The notes beneath the pieces are model-generated. The model worked only from the letters and a program-made list of their open reading frames with translations, made no database searches and was not told where the DNA came from. Source: Sclerotinia nivalis (Eukaryota; Ascomycota; Leotiomycetes; Helotiales; Sclerotiniaceae). Taken from it: a DNA stretch of 64,000 nucleotides. The stretch spans positions 868,001 to 932,000 of the forward strand of contig JAPEIS010000004.1 of assembly GCA_029531795.1 (NCBI GenBank). Reading direction: 5' to 3'. Position 1 is the stretch's first letter. Every line of letters starts with the position of its first letter. Position numbers and translations under genes: made by a program. This document shows positions 12,554 to 25,687 of the stretch, in pieces.

Positions 12554-13444
12554 GCATGGGAATTTGTGGGAATTGGGTAGCTATTTCATGTTCTCAGTAA
12601 TGTGATGTTGCGATAAAGCTGTCCAGGGTGAAAGGGATCGATCGGTCTGTCTGGAAATTGGTACTTAGTAGTGTTGAAAAGCTTTGAGTGTGACTTGATG
12701 CGAAGGTATATGACCGACACGAGAATGCGTTTCTGTAAATCTTAAATAGCTGATTAGATTCCGAGAATGAAATCATGTAGTTAGGACTGCAGTCTATCTC
12801 AAATTCCAAGTACATGTAAAGTTTGATATCTATGGCTTCAAACGTCCCAACAGATTCAATGTTTAAATCGAAATACGAAATATAGAAGAGATCCAGGTAT
12901 CAAAGCACTCTCATTATTTGACTGAAGTTTGGATTATTGGCCACTCCATGCTGGTGGTATTGAGATGGTATGGTCTTTGATGTTCATCTGGATCGAATAC
13001 TTGAGGTAGATTGGCAACGATGGGATAAGGAAAATCTCAAAGTAGCGGATGGTACCCAACCGGAAATGTGGATCTAGATGTTTGAAGGCTTATAAGCATC
13101 AATTGCTAATATTGGTGCAAATGTATAGGAAAATGAGTTGTGATGTTCACATTTACCCCTCGCCAAAGGCGGCGGGGATAATAAAGAATTTCCAAGCGAC
13201 GATTCGTCTGAGTCCACAATGACGAAAGAACGCCGCTTTAGCCGCACCGCGCTAATGATGACCAATGCCGAAGCTTCTCTTGATGATTAAACTGGTATCA
13301 CCAAGATTTTTTGAGCTGTTGATGAATCCACCTTCAATTTGAACATCAAGATTGTCAACACCACCTATCAGCTATACCGCTCCTCACCATCTTCCTCAAT
13401 ATCCTATTTTATTTTCTCTAATTACCACTTTTTCTTTTTTTTAA
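12554..13444. other. Intergenic spacer, promoter side of TOM70
   Basis: No gene seen. The last 100 bases before the TOM70 ATG are CT/T-rich (poly-T stretch directly before the start), as is common in fungal leaders. Confidence 0.6.
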
Positions 13445-15485
13445 ATGTCTGTACCGAACACAATGCCTCCGGGCAAACCCATGCCAAACTTTGCGGCATC
13501 AACATCACAATCATCAGTCTGGGATCGCATAACAGCATGGGCTTCCGAGAATAAAGCAGTTGTATATACAATCGCTGGTGTGGCAGTAGTAGTCTCAGGC
13601 GCTGGAGTTGCATACTACTTATTAGACTCAGTAAGTCGCATTTGGCCACTTGTTTTGCTAATCATCCCATCATTGCAGGTACTAATATCTTATTACAGAA
13701 GGATTCCACGTCTACCCAAAGCGTATCAAAGAAATCAAAGGAGAAGAGGAGACGGAAGAAGGAAGAAAAGAAAGAAGCCGATGTAGAGAAGGGAACCACA
13801 ACACCAGATACAAAACCTAAAGGAGCAGCAGAGACTTTGGATGAGCTTCCTGAAGTTGACGAAACCACTGTGGGAAATTTATCGGAGCAACAGCGAAAAG
13901 AATATGCGGCCAAGTTGAAGGCAGCCGGTAATACTGCATATGGGTCCAAGGATTACCCTCGAGCCATCGACCTTTACGGTAAAGCCATCCTTTGCAAGCC
14001 AGATCCTATTTTCTATTCAAACCGTGCTGCATGTTACAATGCCCTTGGCGAATTCGAGAAAGTTATTGAGGATACCACTGCTGCGATCAATCTCGATAGT
14101 GAATATGTAAAGGCCTTAAACCGTAGAGCAAACGCCTATGAACATACCGAGAAATTCAGCGAAGCTTTACTCGATTTTACGGCCAGCTGTATAATTGATG
14201 GGTTCCGCAATGAACAAAGCGCACAGTCTATCGAAAGACTACTCAAAAAGGTTGCGGAGTCCAAGGCAAAGGTCATTCTCGAGGCCAAGGATAAGAAGCT
14301 TCCAAGTCCAACATTTGTCACCAACTACCTCCAAAGTTTCCGATCAAAACCCGCGCCCGCAGGATTAGAAGATAGTGTTGAAATATCAGAGGAAACAGGA
14401 AAGGGTCAATTACAACTCGGACTTCGAGCTATGGCAAAGAAGACTAATGAGGGGTATGAAGATGCTTCAGCTGCATTTGAGAAGGCCTTAGATTTGGGAG
14501 AACTTGGTGAACATGAAGCCTTTGCGTACAACATGCGCGGAACATTCAGATATCTTCGTGGAGTACAATTGGACGCCCTAAGTGATTTGAGCAAGAGTAT
14601 TGAATTGGAGCCCGATTATACACAAAGTTATATCAAGCGTGCCAGCATGCATTTGGAACTTGGTTGGTTTTTTCACATAACAACCCCATGATTACTTTCT
14701 AACATATCTATAGGTGACAAGGACGCCGCTGCCGCAGATTTCGACAAGGCTATGGAACAACATGATGATGACCCTGATATCTACTACCACCGTGCCCAAC
14801 TCAATTTCATCCTCGGCGAACTCTCACAAGCAGCAAAGGACTACCAAAAATCTATCGACCTCGACCGGGACTTCATCTTCTCACACATTCAACTTGGTGT
14901 TACACAATACAAGATGGGCTCCACCGCATCATCTATGGGAACATTCCGACGCACAATCAAGGCATTTGAAGATGTACCTGATGCATACAACTATTACGGA
15001 GAGCTTTTGTTAGATCAACAGAAGTATGACGAAGCCATCTCACAATTCGAGAAGGCCGTTGAGTTGGAGAAGCAAACTAAGCCGTTAGGCATGAGTGTTC
15101 TTCCACTCATTAACAAAGCCCTTGCCCTTTTCCAATGGAAGCAAGATTTTGGAGAGGCAGAAAAACTTTGCGAAAAAGCTCTTATTAGTACGTTTTTCTT
15201 TCCCCTGTCTTCAATTCTTTATACTAATAATCCCTAACAGTTGACCCTGAATGTGATATCGCCGTCGCAACCATGGCACAACTTCTCCTTCAACAAGGTA
15301 AGGTAACTGAAGCTCTTAAATACTTCGAGAGAGCAGCAGAATTATCTAGAACAGAAGGAGAAATTGTTAATGCGTTGAGTTATGCTGAGGCTACGAGGAC
15401 ACAATTGGAAGTTCAGGAGAAATATCCTCAATTGGCTAGTAGATTAGCGGGTATGAGCGGACTTGGAGGAGCTGGTATGCGTTAA
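13445..15485 (+). CDS. TOM70: Mitochondrial import receptor Tom70
   Basis: Outer-membrane receptor of the TOM complex that takes Hsp70/Hsp90-bound carrier precursors. Exons 13445..13630, 13699..14662, 14714..15187 and 15241..15485 give 622 residues, close to yeast Tom70 (617). The N-terminus has a single membrane anchor (about residues 38-60, [20 protein letters not shown]). A very basic/acidic linker follows ([15 protein letters not shown]), then tandem TPR units such as [20 protein letters not shown], which forms the chaperone clamp, and further TPRs to the end. The product ends GLGGAGMR. Intron 2 uses a GTTGGT donor, but frame and family alignment demand it. The topology (anchor, then cytosolic TPR domain) fits Tom70 rather than Hop/Sti1 or the Tom20 receptor. 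Confidence 0.95.
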
Positions 15486-16049
15486 TTTTCAAGCATTAAA
15501 TGAGAGGTGATGAGTGAAGGGGAGTGGAATGACGATGTGTTGATGTGGTTATCACGAATGGATGTGCGCAAGCAGGGGCTGGGATGAAAGACAGCATAAA
15601 AGGATCGAGATTGTTGAGATTGAATGGCATGCATGCGATGATTCCCATGATTTGATCTCAAGTAAAGAAAGGCAAAAAGAAAGCACAATCAAACATGTAA
15701 AATTATTTTTTTCTTCACTAATAACTTGTGGTTACATGGTTCATCACTTGTGGAAATTGGAAATTGGAATTGAGGGTTTGAAATTCAGGGTCTTGGGGGT
15801 GAGAGACTAGGAGAGGAGATGGGATGGAGGTAGGATGGAGGTAGGTAGGGTGTATAGTATAATATGAGGGGTTGATGTGTGGGTTTTGAAGGGTTTGAAT
15901 GTGAATTTTTGTGTTTGTGAATGTAAATGAATGGCTTCATGTTATAAGAATTGGGCGTGGGGGTGAAGTTATATGTTTTATATGTTTTATATGTTTTTTT
16001 GTTTAGTTTGGTGAGTTGGTGAGTTGGTGAATGGTAGGTAAGTGTATAT

Positions 16050-16053
<4 letters not shown>

Positions 16054-16087
<34 letters not shown>
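16054..16087. repeat. (GAT)11 trinucleotide microsatellite
   Basis: An uninterrupted run of about eleven GAT units, four bases before the TAGG tetranucleotide array. Confidence 0.95.
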
Positions 16088-16090
16088 GGT

Positions 16091-16159
16091 GGTAGGTAGG
16101 TAGGTAGGTAGGTAGGTAGGTAGGTAGGTAGGTAGGTAGGTAGGCAGGTAGGTAGGTAT
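16091..16159. repeat. (GGTA)17 tetranucleotide microsatellite
   Basis: About seventeen GGTA units with one base variant (GGCA near 16144). Similar shorter GGTA clusters recur at 15830-15850 and 17037-17085. Confidence 0.95.
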
Positions 16160-19100
16160 TTAGTTGGGAGAGGGTTATAAGAATAGTAGGCGGAAGTAGA
16201 GGAGAGGTAGAGAGGGTAAGAGGTAGAGAGGGTAAGAGGTAGAGAGGGTAAAGGGTGGGAGAGGGGTATTGTTATGAAAGGTTGGAAGTATTTAGGTAAG
16301 GGAAGTAGGTAAGGGAAGTAGGGGAAGTATTGTATTGTGGGTTTGTGTATTCATTAGTGTGAGTATGTATCTTCTTTATGTGTATAGTGTTTAGTGTGTA
16401 CAGAGCTAGTTGTTTGTTGAGTTGGGTTGAAGAATGAGAAGTTGATATTGGTTTTGTTTTTTGTGGGGGAGATTTTGATGGAGATGTAGATGGAGATGTA
16501 GGTAGATGGATGCTAGGGTGGATGTTAGGGTGGATGTTAGGGTGGATTTGCTTTTGAAGCTGAGATTTTTGCGTTGAAGGAGGAGGACGGAATGGAGTGG
16601 ATATTAGGGGATGTGGTGTAAGGGAGAATAAGAGAGTATGGTAAGATTGAAAGAGGGATGAAATGAATAAATAAAAGAGGGGATGAAGGAGAGGAAGGAT
16701 ACATACCATGGTTAATTCGCTGATGGAGCTTCATATCTTTAATTTTCTTATGATAGATATGTTTATATATTTACCTATTCACTTAAACTTGACGGGACAA
16801 TTATATCATTAGTATAACAGAGCATTTTACATGTCTTCTTTTCCTTTCTTCCCGTTCAAATCATCCTACTACTTATACCTATTTCTTCACAACTGAACAT
16901 ATATATACTCCCTCTCCCTTCCCTTTTCTTCCCCTACATATTACTACAACAAAACCAGCTCACTGAATATAACCTAACTATCTAAAATTATCAATGTTCC
17001 CGGTGAAATTTGTATTTGCTCAATGTATTACAGTTGGGTAGGTAGGTAAAGTCTTGTTTTTTGGGAGGGACGAGTAGGTAGGTATGTAATGATGAAATGA
17101 GATGGGGTGGATTGGATAATATGTTTGTGTTTATATGGGTGAGTGATGATGAATGTTGAATTGAAGGGGATATTTGATTGTGGATGATGTGCTAGATTAA
17201 AGTTTATAGTGCGGTTTTTATATCTATTGAGAAACTTGTGCTCAGATTCTGGGCCTAGTCTTCTTGTTTTCTATCAGAGCCTGGGAGGGGAGGACAGCTA
17301 TCATTTCTCATAGATCGCGGTCTCTTGTTCGTCTGTCCTGCTGGACTTTGTTTTTACATCTTGATCCTCGAACCCCTGATATTTTACAATGTGTATTATT
17401 CACAAAAGATGGAATTTGATTCATTCAATGAGCGTTTATGATCGGTCAAGTACTCTAGATTAAAGATCAATTATAAAGGGAGAACAGTGAAGCAGTGGTA
17501 AAGTGTTCTCTGAGCTGTATCCTATTAAGGTATTGGTGCAGCGCGGCTATAGGGGTTCATGCTCTCTAGTTCGTTAGATGTAGAATCTTTTTTGAATGTT
17601 CTGTAAATTAGAGGACTTATGGAGTGAGTAGTATAGGGTTTGGATTTGAATATTTTGGATTTAGTCTTCTTTCAGTCTAGTTGCTCCAATACATACAATG
17701 CTCTAGCCTATGCTCAACCAATCTCCCGCCTTTCTACTACTCCTCATCTGCTCAACTTCTCAATCTTCAACTAACAACTGAGCACAAAATTAAGAACAAA
17801 TGAGAGAACAAAAGCTGCGTATGCTAATCTCCAACTATCAACCGAGAAACTTAGGGTCAACTCCTCCAACTTGACTACATGATCACCAGCGGGAAAACGA
17901 ACCTATTTGAGACTACCGACATAAAGTGTACAGAATTGATGGCTTGACTTAATGTGATACGGCATCGCATTCGGTTACAGCTTCACTTATGTGAAAGATC
18001 GGTACGGTATGGGGGGAAGCTGCAGAGGTTCTATCGGCAACACGCATGCATGTGGCAGTGTATATATCTGTAGGATTCCGTGACTTTTGCATGGTTTTGC
18101 GCTAGGAGGACTTAGTTTTAATAGTGTTTTGAATGTTCATATTTCTCTTGGGGCTTTGATAGGGGTATTATGATGAGGGTTGATTTTGATTGTAAGTAGG
18201 TAAGATCTTGGAGGAGCTCGAGCATCGAGTTTGAGAGATCTGAGACGGGGGTAAGATTGTGATGGAAGGAATCTGTATTTTGAGTAAATGAAGGATACCA
18301 GATACAATGTCGTACACATCAAAAAGCCGTGCAAGAGATCCCAAACTACTGTCGAGCGGATAGAGACGTCATAGGGATGTTGCTTGGGCTTGTGTTTGCA
18401 TGTATCTGGTATGACAGATTTTCCTCCTCGCGTTTTGTAGCACCATTATGAATGGAAAAACAGGGAGTGGAGAAGGTAAAGAGGTAAGGAAGGTATCTAT
18501 CAATCTAGTAAGTCTCTCATCTGCATAATCGGAAGTTTTGGTCCTCGGAGAACCTATGTCCATTCAAAATATGATCATGTGATTTCCACGTGATATCGAC
18601 TCTTCATGCATCCTTGACTTCCAGGGTAGCATTTCTTGTCCATCACTTTGGCCCCCAAAAAGGCATACACGAACAAAAATGGAAGGCAAAAGAGCCACGC
18701 ATGAAAATTCAAGTAGGCAAATTATCTTTTTCAAGGTTGTTGTTCATCACACCTATCATATCCTCATGATCATTTATGCCCATATAAATCGGGCGTAAAA
18801 GGGTTCAAGACAGACAGACAGATGAATGACTGAGTGAGTTCGATTTCAAATTTATTGCAACTTGCCCAGTTTCCCAGTTTCCCAGTTACCCAGCTGCTGC
18901 TGCCTATTTTGGTGAACATCCCCCCAGAACCTTTTTTCGGTTGCTCGCCTCACTTCTTTTCTCATATGCAGCCTCACTTATCATAGATTTTGCCTTTTTC
19001 ATTTCATTTCACTTCACTTCTTAAACTTCACTTCATTTCATCCCTCAAGTATAGGATAGAAATGAAGATGATTTGATGAAAAATCTTTATATCTGATCTA

Positions 19101-19661
19101 CATGAATTTAACGTTTATCATCTTATAATTAATTCTTCATTGTTTGTTTGTTTGTTTTTTCTTCCAAGGAGGCTTTATTAATTGGTTTGTCGCACTTTTC
19201 TTCCACTGTTGCGCGCCCGGAATCTGTCTCAATGCCCGATTCCCTCGCCGAAAATCACTCATGATCATCACTAAAGAAAATAGTACGCGCACCTTGTAAG
19301 CAACTTCACCATTGCTTCTTCATTAGGGCCGCCCGCATATATTCAACTTTTTACATTCGCCTCATTACTCTTTCTTCTCTTTGCGAACCATACTAGGTAT
19401 TCTTTTTCACCATCCACATTCGATTTCTATTCATAGTCATGATTTCATGATTCATGATCAAGCGTTCGGGACATTTGCCCTGCGTGTGTGAAGGTCGTCT
19501 TTGGTTTCTCGCTCATTGCTTGCAGTCTTTGTATACTTCTTCAACTCTGATATTAGAACAACCAGAACTCTTTCCTCCAATTTTTTTGGGATATTTTCTG
19601 TTGGTTTATTATATTGATTTGAATAGATACTGGTCAAATTATTGACTGACGGCTTATAGCA

Positions 19662-22612
19662 ATGTCGATGCATCCGAGCTATTCCCGTAATGGGGGTCAT
19701 CCACGCCAAGTACGATCCATTTCTTTTACCCTTCAATTCTCGATCTGATGGGAAATCTTAGTATTATCCTTCACCTCCTTCCATGCATACTTCAGACTCC
19801 GGATATGGATCCACCCGTGGAGAGATGGGTCCACCATCATTGGATTTCCCACCTCAACCTATTGAGATTGATCTGAGTAATTCAAGGACCCTTCCAAATC
19901 CTTCCCCTTCTTCTTCAATTGCTTGGGAGCCAACATTGTTTCCTTCCCATGGATTTTCCGATTTGAACTCCCCATATGGACCAATTTCCAGGATTCAACA
20001 ACTGCCAGTGGATCGGACGACAGGTCAGGCTCCATTACTCCAATGGTATGCTGATAATGATGGACCTTGGTACCCTAAGACGATTTCAGATCCTATTTCA
20101 GACGACAGAGCAAGTATCAAGGTTCGTTCAAATAATCGAGCACCCGTTGCTTTTGGCGGGCCATATCGTCAACAAGATCCCGTGGAAAATGGATCCTTTC
20201 ATTTCGGTGCTCCACCACATTCGGATTCCGGATATGGAACCAGAAGGAGCGTTGGAAATGCTTCAATCTTTAGCGCTGATGTGAATGATCGCGATCAAGA
20301 CTGCCAAAGCTTAGCAGGTCATGTTGCAGATTATCAACCATTTCAAGGGTTAAATGAAGCATTGCAATCTCGTGAGAATAGGACAAGCGAACCATGGCCA
20401 TTACATCTGCCGGCATCAATCAACTCTCCAGGTCTATTTTGTCCAACCTGTCAAAAATCCGTCAAAACGAAATCAGAGTTAAAGTACGTGTTACAGTAAT
20501 CTTGGTTGAGGGAAGTATGCTAATCTTTCATAGGAAGCATGATTTACGACACAAAAAGCCCTTTGTGTGCAAGTATCCAGGTTGCACCAGGACCGAAGGA
20601 TTTAGCACAACCAACGATCTAGATCGACACACCAAGAGCAAACACCCTTCAGCTACGACGTCGAGGGCAGAATCAATGAAGAAATACCACTGTGTCGTAT
20701 CCGGATGTAAATCCAAGGACAAAGTATGGCCCCGACTCGACAACTTTCGGAGTCATTTAAAACGAGTTCATTCCAATTACGTGAAATCGGAAGAGAATTT
20801 TGAGAAAATTATACGAGAGTAGGTCTGAGGATTTTGGTAACACTTGGAGCGACTAACCTATCTTAGGGCAGAATTTTACGAACAGTCAGGTTTGACTCAA
20901 GATGCCTCTCTTTCCGCAGAAGTGTCCACCCAAGGTACCTCGCACAATAAGGAAGTTAATGAAAGTTCACCAAAAGCCCAGGATATTAAATCCAATTGGA
21001 GGCCCGTCTATCCAGACTTGATCCAGGATCTGGTTACCCCAATGGATACCCCAATTGAGAAACCTTTCGTCCCGGATGCCGATGACAGGAGCACTACTAT
21101 GATTGGAACGAACAATCCTCCCTCGGATTTGCATACCAGAGATACCATTCAACCATCTGAATTACATCGGAATCCAATTGGAGTTATTAACAAGATCTCA
21201 CTGGAAAGTGTTCTATCAACCCCAGTGGGTACGAAGAGTGCATTAGATCTTAACCTTGATCATGTAAGCCGTCCATCGGTGGAGAGAAATCCATTATCAT
21301 CTGCAGCCAAGGCGACTCAGCTTAGTAGCGTCTCAGCCACAGATGCAGCCATTACCGAAGTAATCAGAACTGCATTGGCCGAGGTGAAAAATTCATCTAA
21401 CGTTGATGCATTACCGGTGGGACGGAAAGTTTTGCCTAATGGAAAATCTTCTTCCGATGATTCCTGGGGATCCACAACAGATAAAGATGCATGCTTATTA
21501 GATGAACTTAACAAGTCCATATCTTCTACAAAATATGATTCTCTGGACCAGGAAAAAGCTGTCGAAGTTTTCAAAACCCTTCAGAAGTTTGGTTACATTA
21601 TTCAAAAGGATCCAAATCATACTCGGAAACAAAACATCGGATCCGTTGCCAGTAATAAGAGTGACAACCAAGTTATCTGTCAGGTCTGTAAAAAGTTCAA
21701 AGGACGACCTTGCGAGTTAAAGTAAGATCAAATTTATCTCTTGCATGACTATTGCTAATAATCGACAGAAAACACATGAAACGGCACGAGAGGCCGTATG
21801 GCTGCACTTTCTTAACCTGCAATAAAACCTTTGGAAGTAAAAATGATTGGAAGCGACACGAGAACTCACAACACTTCCACCTGGAGAGTTGGCGCTGTGA
21901 TAAGGAGAAACCTGAAGGAGGCGCATGCGCCAAAGTCTCTTATCGCCGTCAAACATTCCAAGATCATTTGAAAAAAGAACATGGTATGGTTGATCAAGAC
22001 GCTGTCAGGATCAAGGTCGAAGCTTGTCGTATCGGCCGGAACTGCCAGTCTCGTTTCTGGTGCGGCTTTTGTGAGAAGCTCATTAATCTTAAGAGGAAAG
22101 GTCTCGATGCCTGGACGGAAAGGTTTGACCATATAGATGACCACTTCATGGGACGCCGGGGTAATCGAAAACAAGGCATTCAGGATTGGATCCCAGTCGA
22201 TAGCGACAAACCTAAAGGCGACGTCGCCAGTCCAAATTCTTTAGGTGGATCTTCACCAAATGACGGTCGCGAAGAATCTTCCACCGATTCTACCAACGAT
22301 TCTGGTAGAAGTTCACCTGAATCTGTCGGTAGCACCGGAGCTTCATCCGCTTTGGTAGGACAAGAGCCTACGCTTTCGAAGAAACGAGAACGCAGCGATG
22401 ATGAAAATGATAGACCTACAAAATATACGAAGATTATGGAGATTGTTTACTGTGTAAGCACCACCATTGACTTGTGCCGCATGCAATTGCTAACATAATT
22501 ATAGTGTCAATGTGCGGATGATCCAGGACGTACTCTTACTCTCAGTCCAAAATGTACCTCCTGCAATCATCATTACTGTAATGATTGCAAACGAGATTCA
22601 ATTGGCAACTAA
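19662..22612 (+). CDS. C2H2 zinc-finger protein, probable DNA-binding regulator
   Basis: Six exons: 19662..19709, 19762..20483, 20534..20818, 20867..21721, 21769..22453 and 22505..22612, with introns of 47-52 bp, giving 900 residues. The chosen ATG (MSMHPSYSRNGGHP) joins in frame to a Ser/Pro-rich, disordered N-terminal third. Two C2H2 modules are each split by an intron exactly after ELK: CPTCQKSVKTKSELKKH, with following CKYPGC and CVVSGC fingers, and CQVCKKFKGRPCELKKH with CTFLTCNKTFGSKNDWKRH. Then follow CDKEKPEGGAC and a fungal module (RFWCGFCEKL...ERFDHIDDHF). The last exon adds a short Cys-rich end (CQCADDPG, CTSCNHHYCNDC) like a small zinc knuckle. A nuclear transcription regulator is inferred; the target is unknown. 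Confidence 0.85.
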
Positions 22613-23685
22613 GGAGATCAAATGGTCTGACATGTTCAAGGATATTTTTGGAGTTTCACCACATAGTTTAATGATGGTTATCAATTGGAGAAGAATAATT
22701 GTGTAAAAGTTTAGGATCTACTATGATCTGGTATTGGGATAGGAATTTGAAAACAATAGGAGGGCAGATATCCAGGGATTATTTTCCTTTGGCGTTTACG
22801 AATTTAACCTTGCGGTAGAAAGAAAATCCAAGTTTTTTTTTCTTTCATTTCCCATGGAATGTAAAGCTTAGCGAGGGGCACACAGTAACTCGTAAAAAAG
22901 ACTCTTTTGATAAAGTGCATTGGATGAGTAGATGGCGGTTAATTGATACTTTGGTGACGTCTTACTTATTACTGACCGTGTTGAATGAATGCTCCAATGA
23001 TTGATTGATTGAATGGCTGAGTGGAAAAATAGATTCTCAGCCGCAGCTGCACTGGATACTTTCTACCTACCTACCTACTCCAACACATCCCCACATCCCA
23101 CCGAGTAGCTTTCACATTACTTTCACATTGCATTTACATTGCATTTCACATTGCTCACTTGCCAATTTACGAAGTATGGGAGGTCTCGGGCTTTGGATGT
23201 CATACCTACATATATCTACATGTATACAAACCCAATAACGTAATTAACCCAATAATTCAATAAACCTTCCCCCCTTTCGAGAAAATCCCCAAGGGTTCTT
23301 TCTCTAGCGGTTCTCTAAGAAACTTTCCAAGAAACTCCAACGGTTCAAATGAATCAAATGAATCAAATGAATTAAATGAATCCTTCTCCATACAGTCTAA
23401 TCCCGATCAATCCCAACCGACTCCCAAATAAATAAGCCTACAGCCTCACTTTCCCCAATTAATTTGCTACGCCTTACACTTACATATACATACACGCACC
23501 TACCAAAATATCCCACACACCCACCCACCTCATTTATCCCCTCCTCCCATCCCACCACAAACCCCAACTCGGTGAACCAAAGCAGTTTAGCGTAATTTTT
23601 TATTTAAAAAAGAATTAATAAAAAATAAAAGAAATTCAGAGAATTAATGCCCACGTGAAATCAAAAGGAACCGCGCATTAATTAG

Positions 23686-23717
<32 letters not shown>

Positions 23718-25687
23718 GCTTTTCTTTACACTTTCTGAATCCCGATGTGGTGTACAACTTGCAACTTTCTATCCTATGGGATATATTTCCCCTACACCAT
23801 GGTGAATCTATTCGGTGTGCATGCCACCAGTGTACATGTGCTAAGCGAGGTTTGGAAAAGTTGGATTCGAGATGGAGATGGAGATGGAAATGGAGATGGA
23901 AATGTTACGCTTTTTGTTTGTTTGTTGGGGGTAATGATCGAGTATTATTGTGTACTCGGAGTATTTGGAGTATTTGGAGAGGGTTTGGAGGAGATGGGAT
24001 GGTGTGGAATAGGATGAAATATGTGAAGTAAAGAATGCTAACTTGCGACCGCACGAACGAATAAAAAATAATTGTTAGAATTTAGGGTAAATATTAGACG
24101 TCCGCTCCCGTCAAAACTAAAAATTTGGTTCCTGGCTTAATCCAATTAGATGAGGTGTGTGTGGTGAGTTGTTATCTCGCTGACATCTAGCTATCCATAC
24201 AAATCATCTTTGAAATTTGGGGGCCAGCTTCCATTTCTGATGATTAGAAATTTTAGGGGCTGAAATGCTGACGCCCGAAAGAAGCAAATTTAACGAAATG
24301 AAATGAATTTAGTGGATGAGAAAGAGGAAATGAAGGAAAAGAGAAGGATTCGAGAATGTTCTTGGCTGTGCAATGAAGGTATGCTTTGAACTCAAACGAA
24401 TGCGAATTCTGTGTTACATAACCTTACAGTATGCTCTGCTTTAGAATAAAAGGCGAAGCAAACGAAGAAAAGCGAAACAAGGGAAGCGGAAGAAAATGAT
24501 GTTTCCCCAGTGAACCCGATCGTGTCGAATGGAATTTTTGTACAGAGAGGACTTTCCTGATTGACCGAGTGGCTTTCACATCACATTCAAAGAGTGAGCA
24601 ATTCTCCATTTTTCGAAGAATTGACGTCGAGGTCTGCCTAGCGGTCGCCTTGTCCGCCTTACGCCATTTACAAGGGTAAATTCTTTTCCTCATTGGTTAT
24701 GATGTAGAATCCATGTTTGGAGTTGTAGAAAAGGGAAATCTGCACGATTAACTGGTTCGGTCAAGTATCCACTCACATCATCGATAATTCGACATGGGGA
24801 AAACACTTGAGGTTGTCTGCCGTGCCCCGCATAGGTGCTTCAAGCCTTCAAGGAACATGAGAAGAATGAGGCGCAGCATCCGGAGAGTCATAGATCTCCA
24901 ATACATTTCTATAGACTCAGGGGTATGCGCGGCAACTTGACTTACAGAAACTTTCGAATGTGTGAGAGAAGATCCTTCACCGGCTATCTGTGGGGCCTAC
25001 CTATCCATCCATGTTTCTCCTAAAATGAGGCTCTTTGGCAATGGGCAAAATATGTCAGTTATAAACGATGCATACATGAACGTTGTGGGGGATATGCTGG
25101 GGCGGTCCACATACATTAGAGATTTGTTGTGCCGATTCTTATTTCTTTGTTCCTTGTGTCATCTTCATACATCATATCTACTACATACAATAAACTGCGC
25201 CTATCTCATATTCGTTGCTTCGCCTCAGACTTTCTCCAAGTCTCAAATTCTACCAGTGAATTTTCATGAGCTGGTATTTTGAATTCATTATTTTGTTTGT
25301 GCATAAATAAGCCAAAGGTCGTGCACAAAAAGGATTTATTGTTTGCTTGTTGAATCAAAGGATTTGTTGTAGTCGCAGCAAAGTGGAGATACTCGAATTT
25401 AGGTGGTGAGTCTGTTTGTTCTATTTGTTGTCTCTTCTGTCCTGCCGCCCCAGTTCGTATGCTCAATTTGGATACACAAGAAGCTCATACCCGTAGTAGG
25501 ATCAATAAGAAAACAAACAAATATCAGCTCTATTCCTTCCAAGCTTATTTACTTTGTGTCTCTTTCTCTTCTAGAAGCTTAGCTTCGCCCGATTTCTCCC
25601 AATTCAGAATCGTGGGGGCCAAATACCGAAAAAGCAAATTCGAAGACGCACTTATCTTGACTATATCCACTTTCAATTCTAGATATC
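22613..25687. other. Intergenic spacer between the two zinc-finger genes
   Basis: No gene supported. It contains the 3' UTR of the upstream gene, CTAC and CATTTCACATT pyrimidine repeats (23055-23160), an AAATGAATC repeat (23347-23380), the (AT) microsatellite, GGAGAT-type hexamer repeats near 23870-23905, and probably the promoter and leader of the downstream gene (about 25100-25687). Confidence 0.6.
23691..23716. repeat. (AT)13 dinucleotide microsatellite
   Basis: A pure AT run of 26 bases within an AT-rich stretch. Confidence 0.95.

Larger units (their letters stand above)
15486..19661. other. Long intergenic spacer (4.2 kb) with microsatellites
   Basis: No supported gene. It holds the 3' UTR of TOM70, a GAT and a TAGG microsatellite (listed), purine-strand-biased G/T-rich sequence at 15780-16720, and CT-rich blocks further right. 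A tandem CCAGTTTCC-like stretch lies near 18865-18900, and short TTTG repeats lie near 19140. The right end (about 18600-19661), rich in TTTCAT/CTTCAC runs, is probably the promoter and long leader of the zinc-finger gene. The minus frame at 16272-16709 is a translation of low-complexity DNA. Confidence 0.6.

Noticed and set aside
16272..16734. Minus-strand open frames of up to 145 codons
   Set aside because: Pro/Ser/His/Ile low-complexity translation of G/T-biased repeat DNA, with no splice or family support.
17490..17570. tRNA-like A box (AGCAGTGGTAAAG)
   Set aside because: No B box and no acceptor-stem pairing found nearby.
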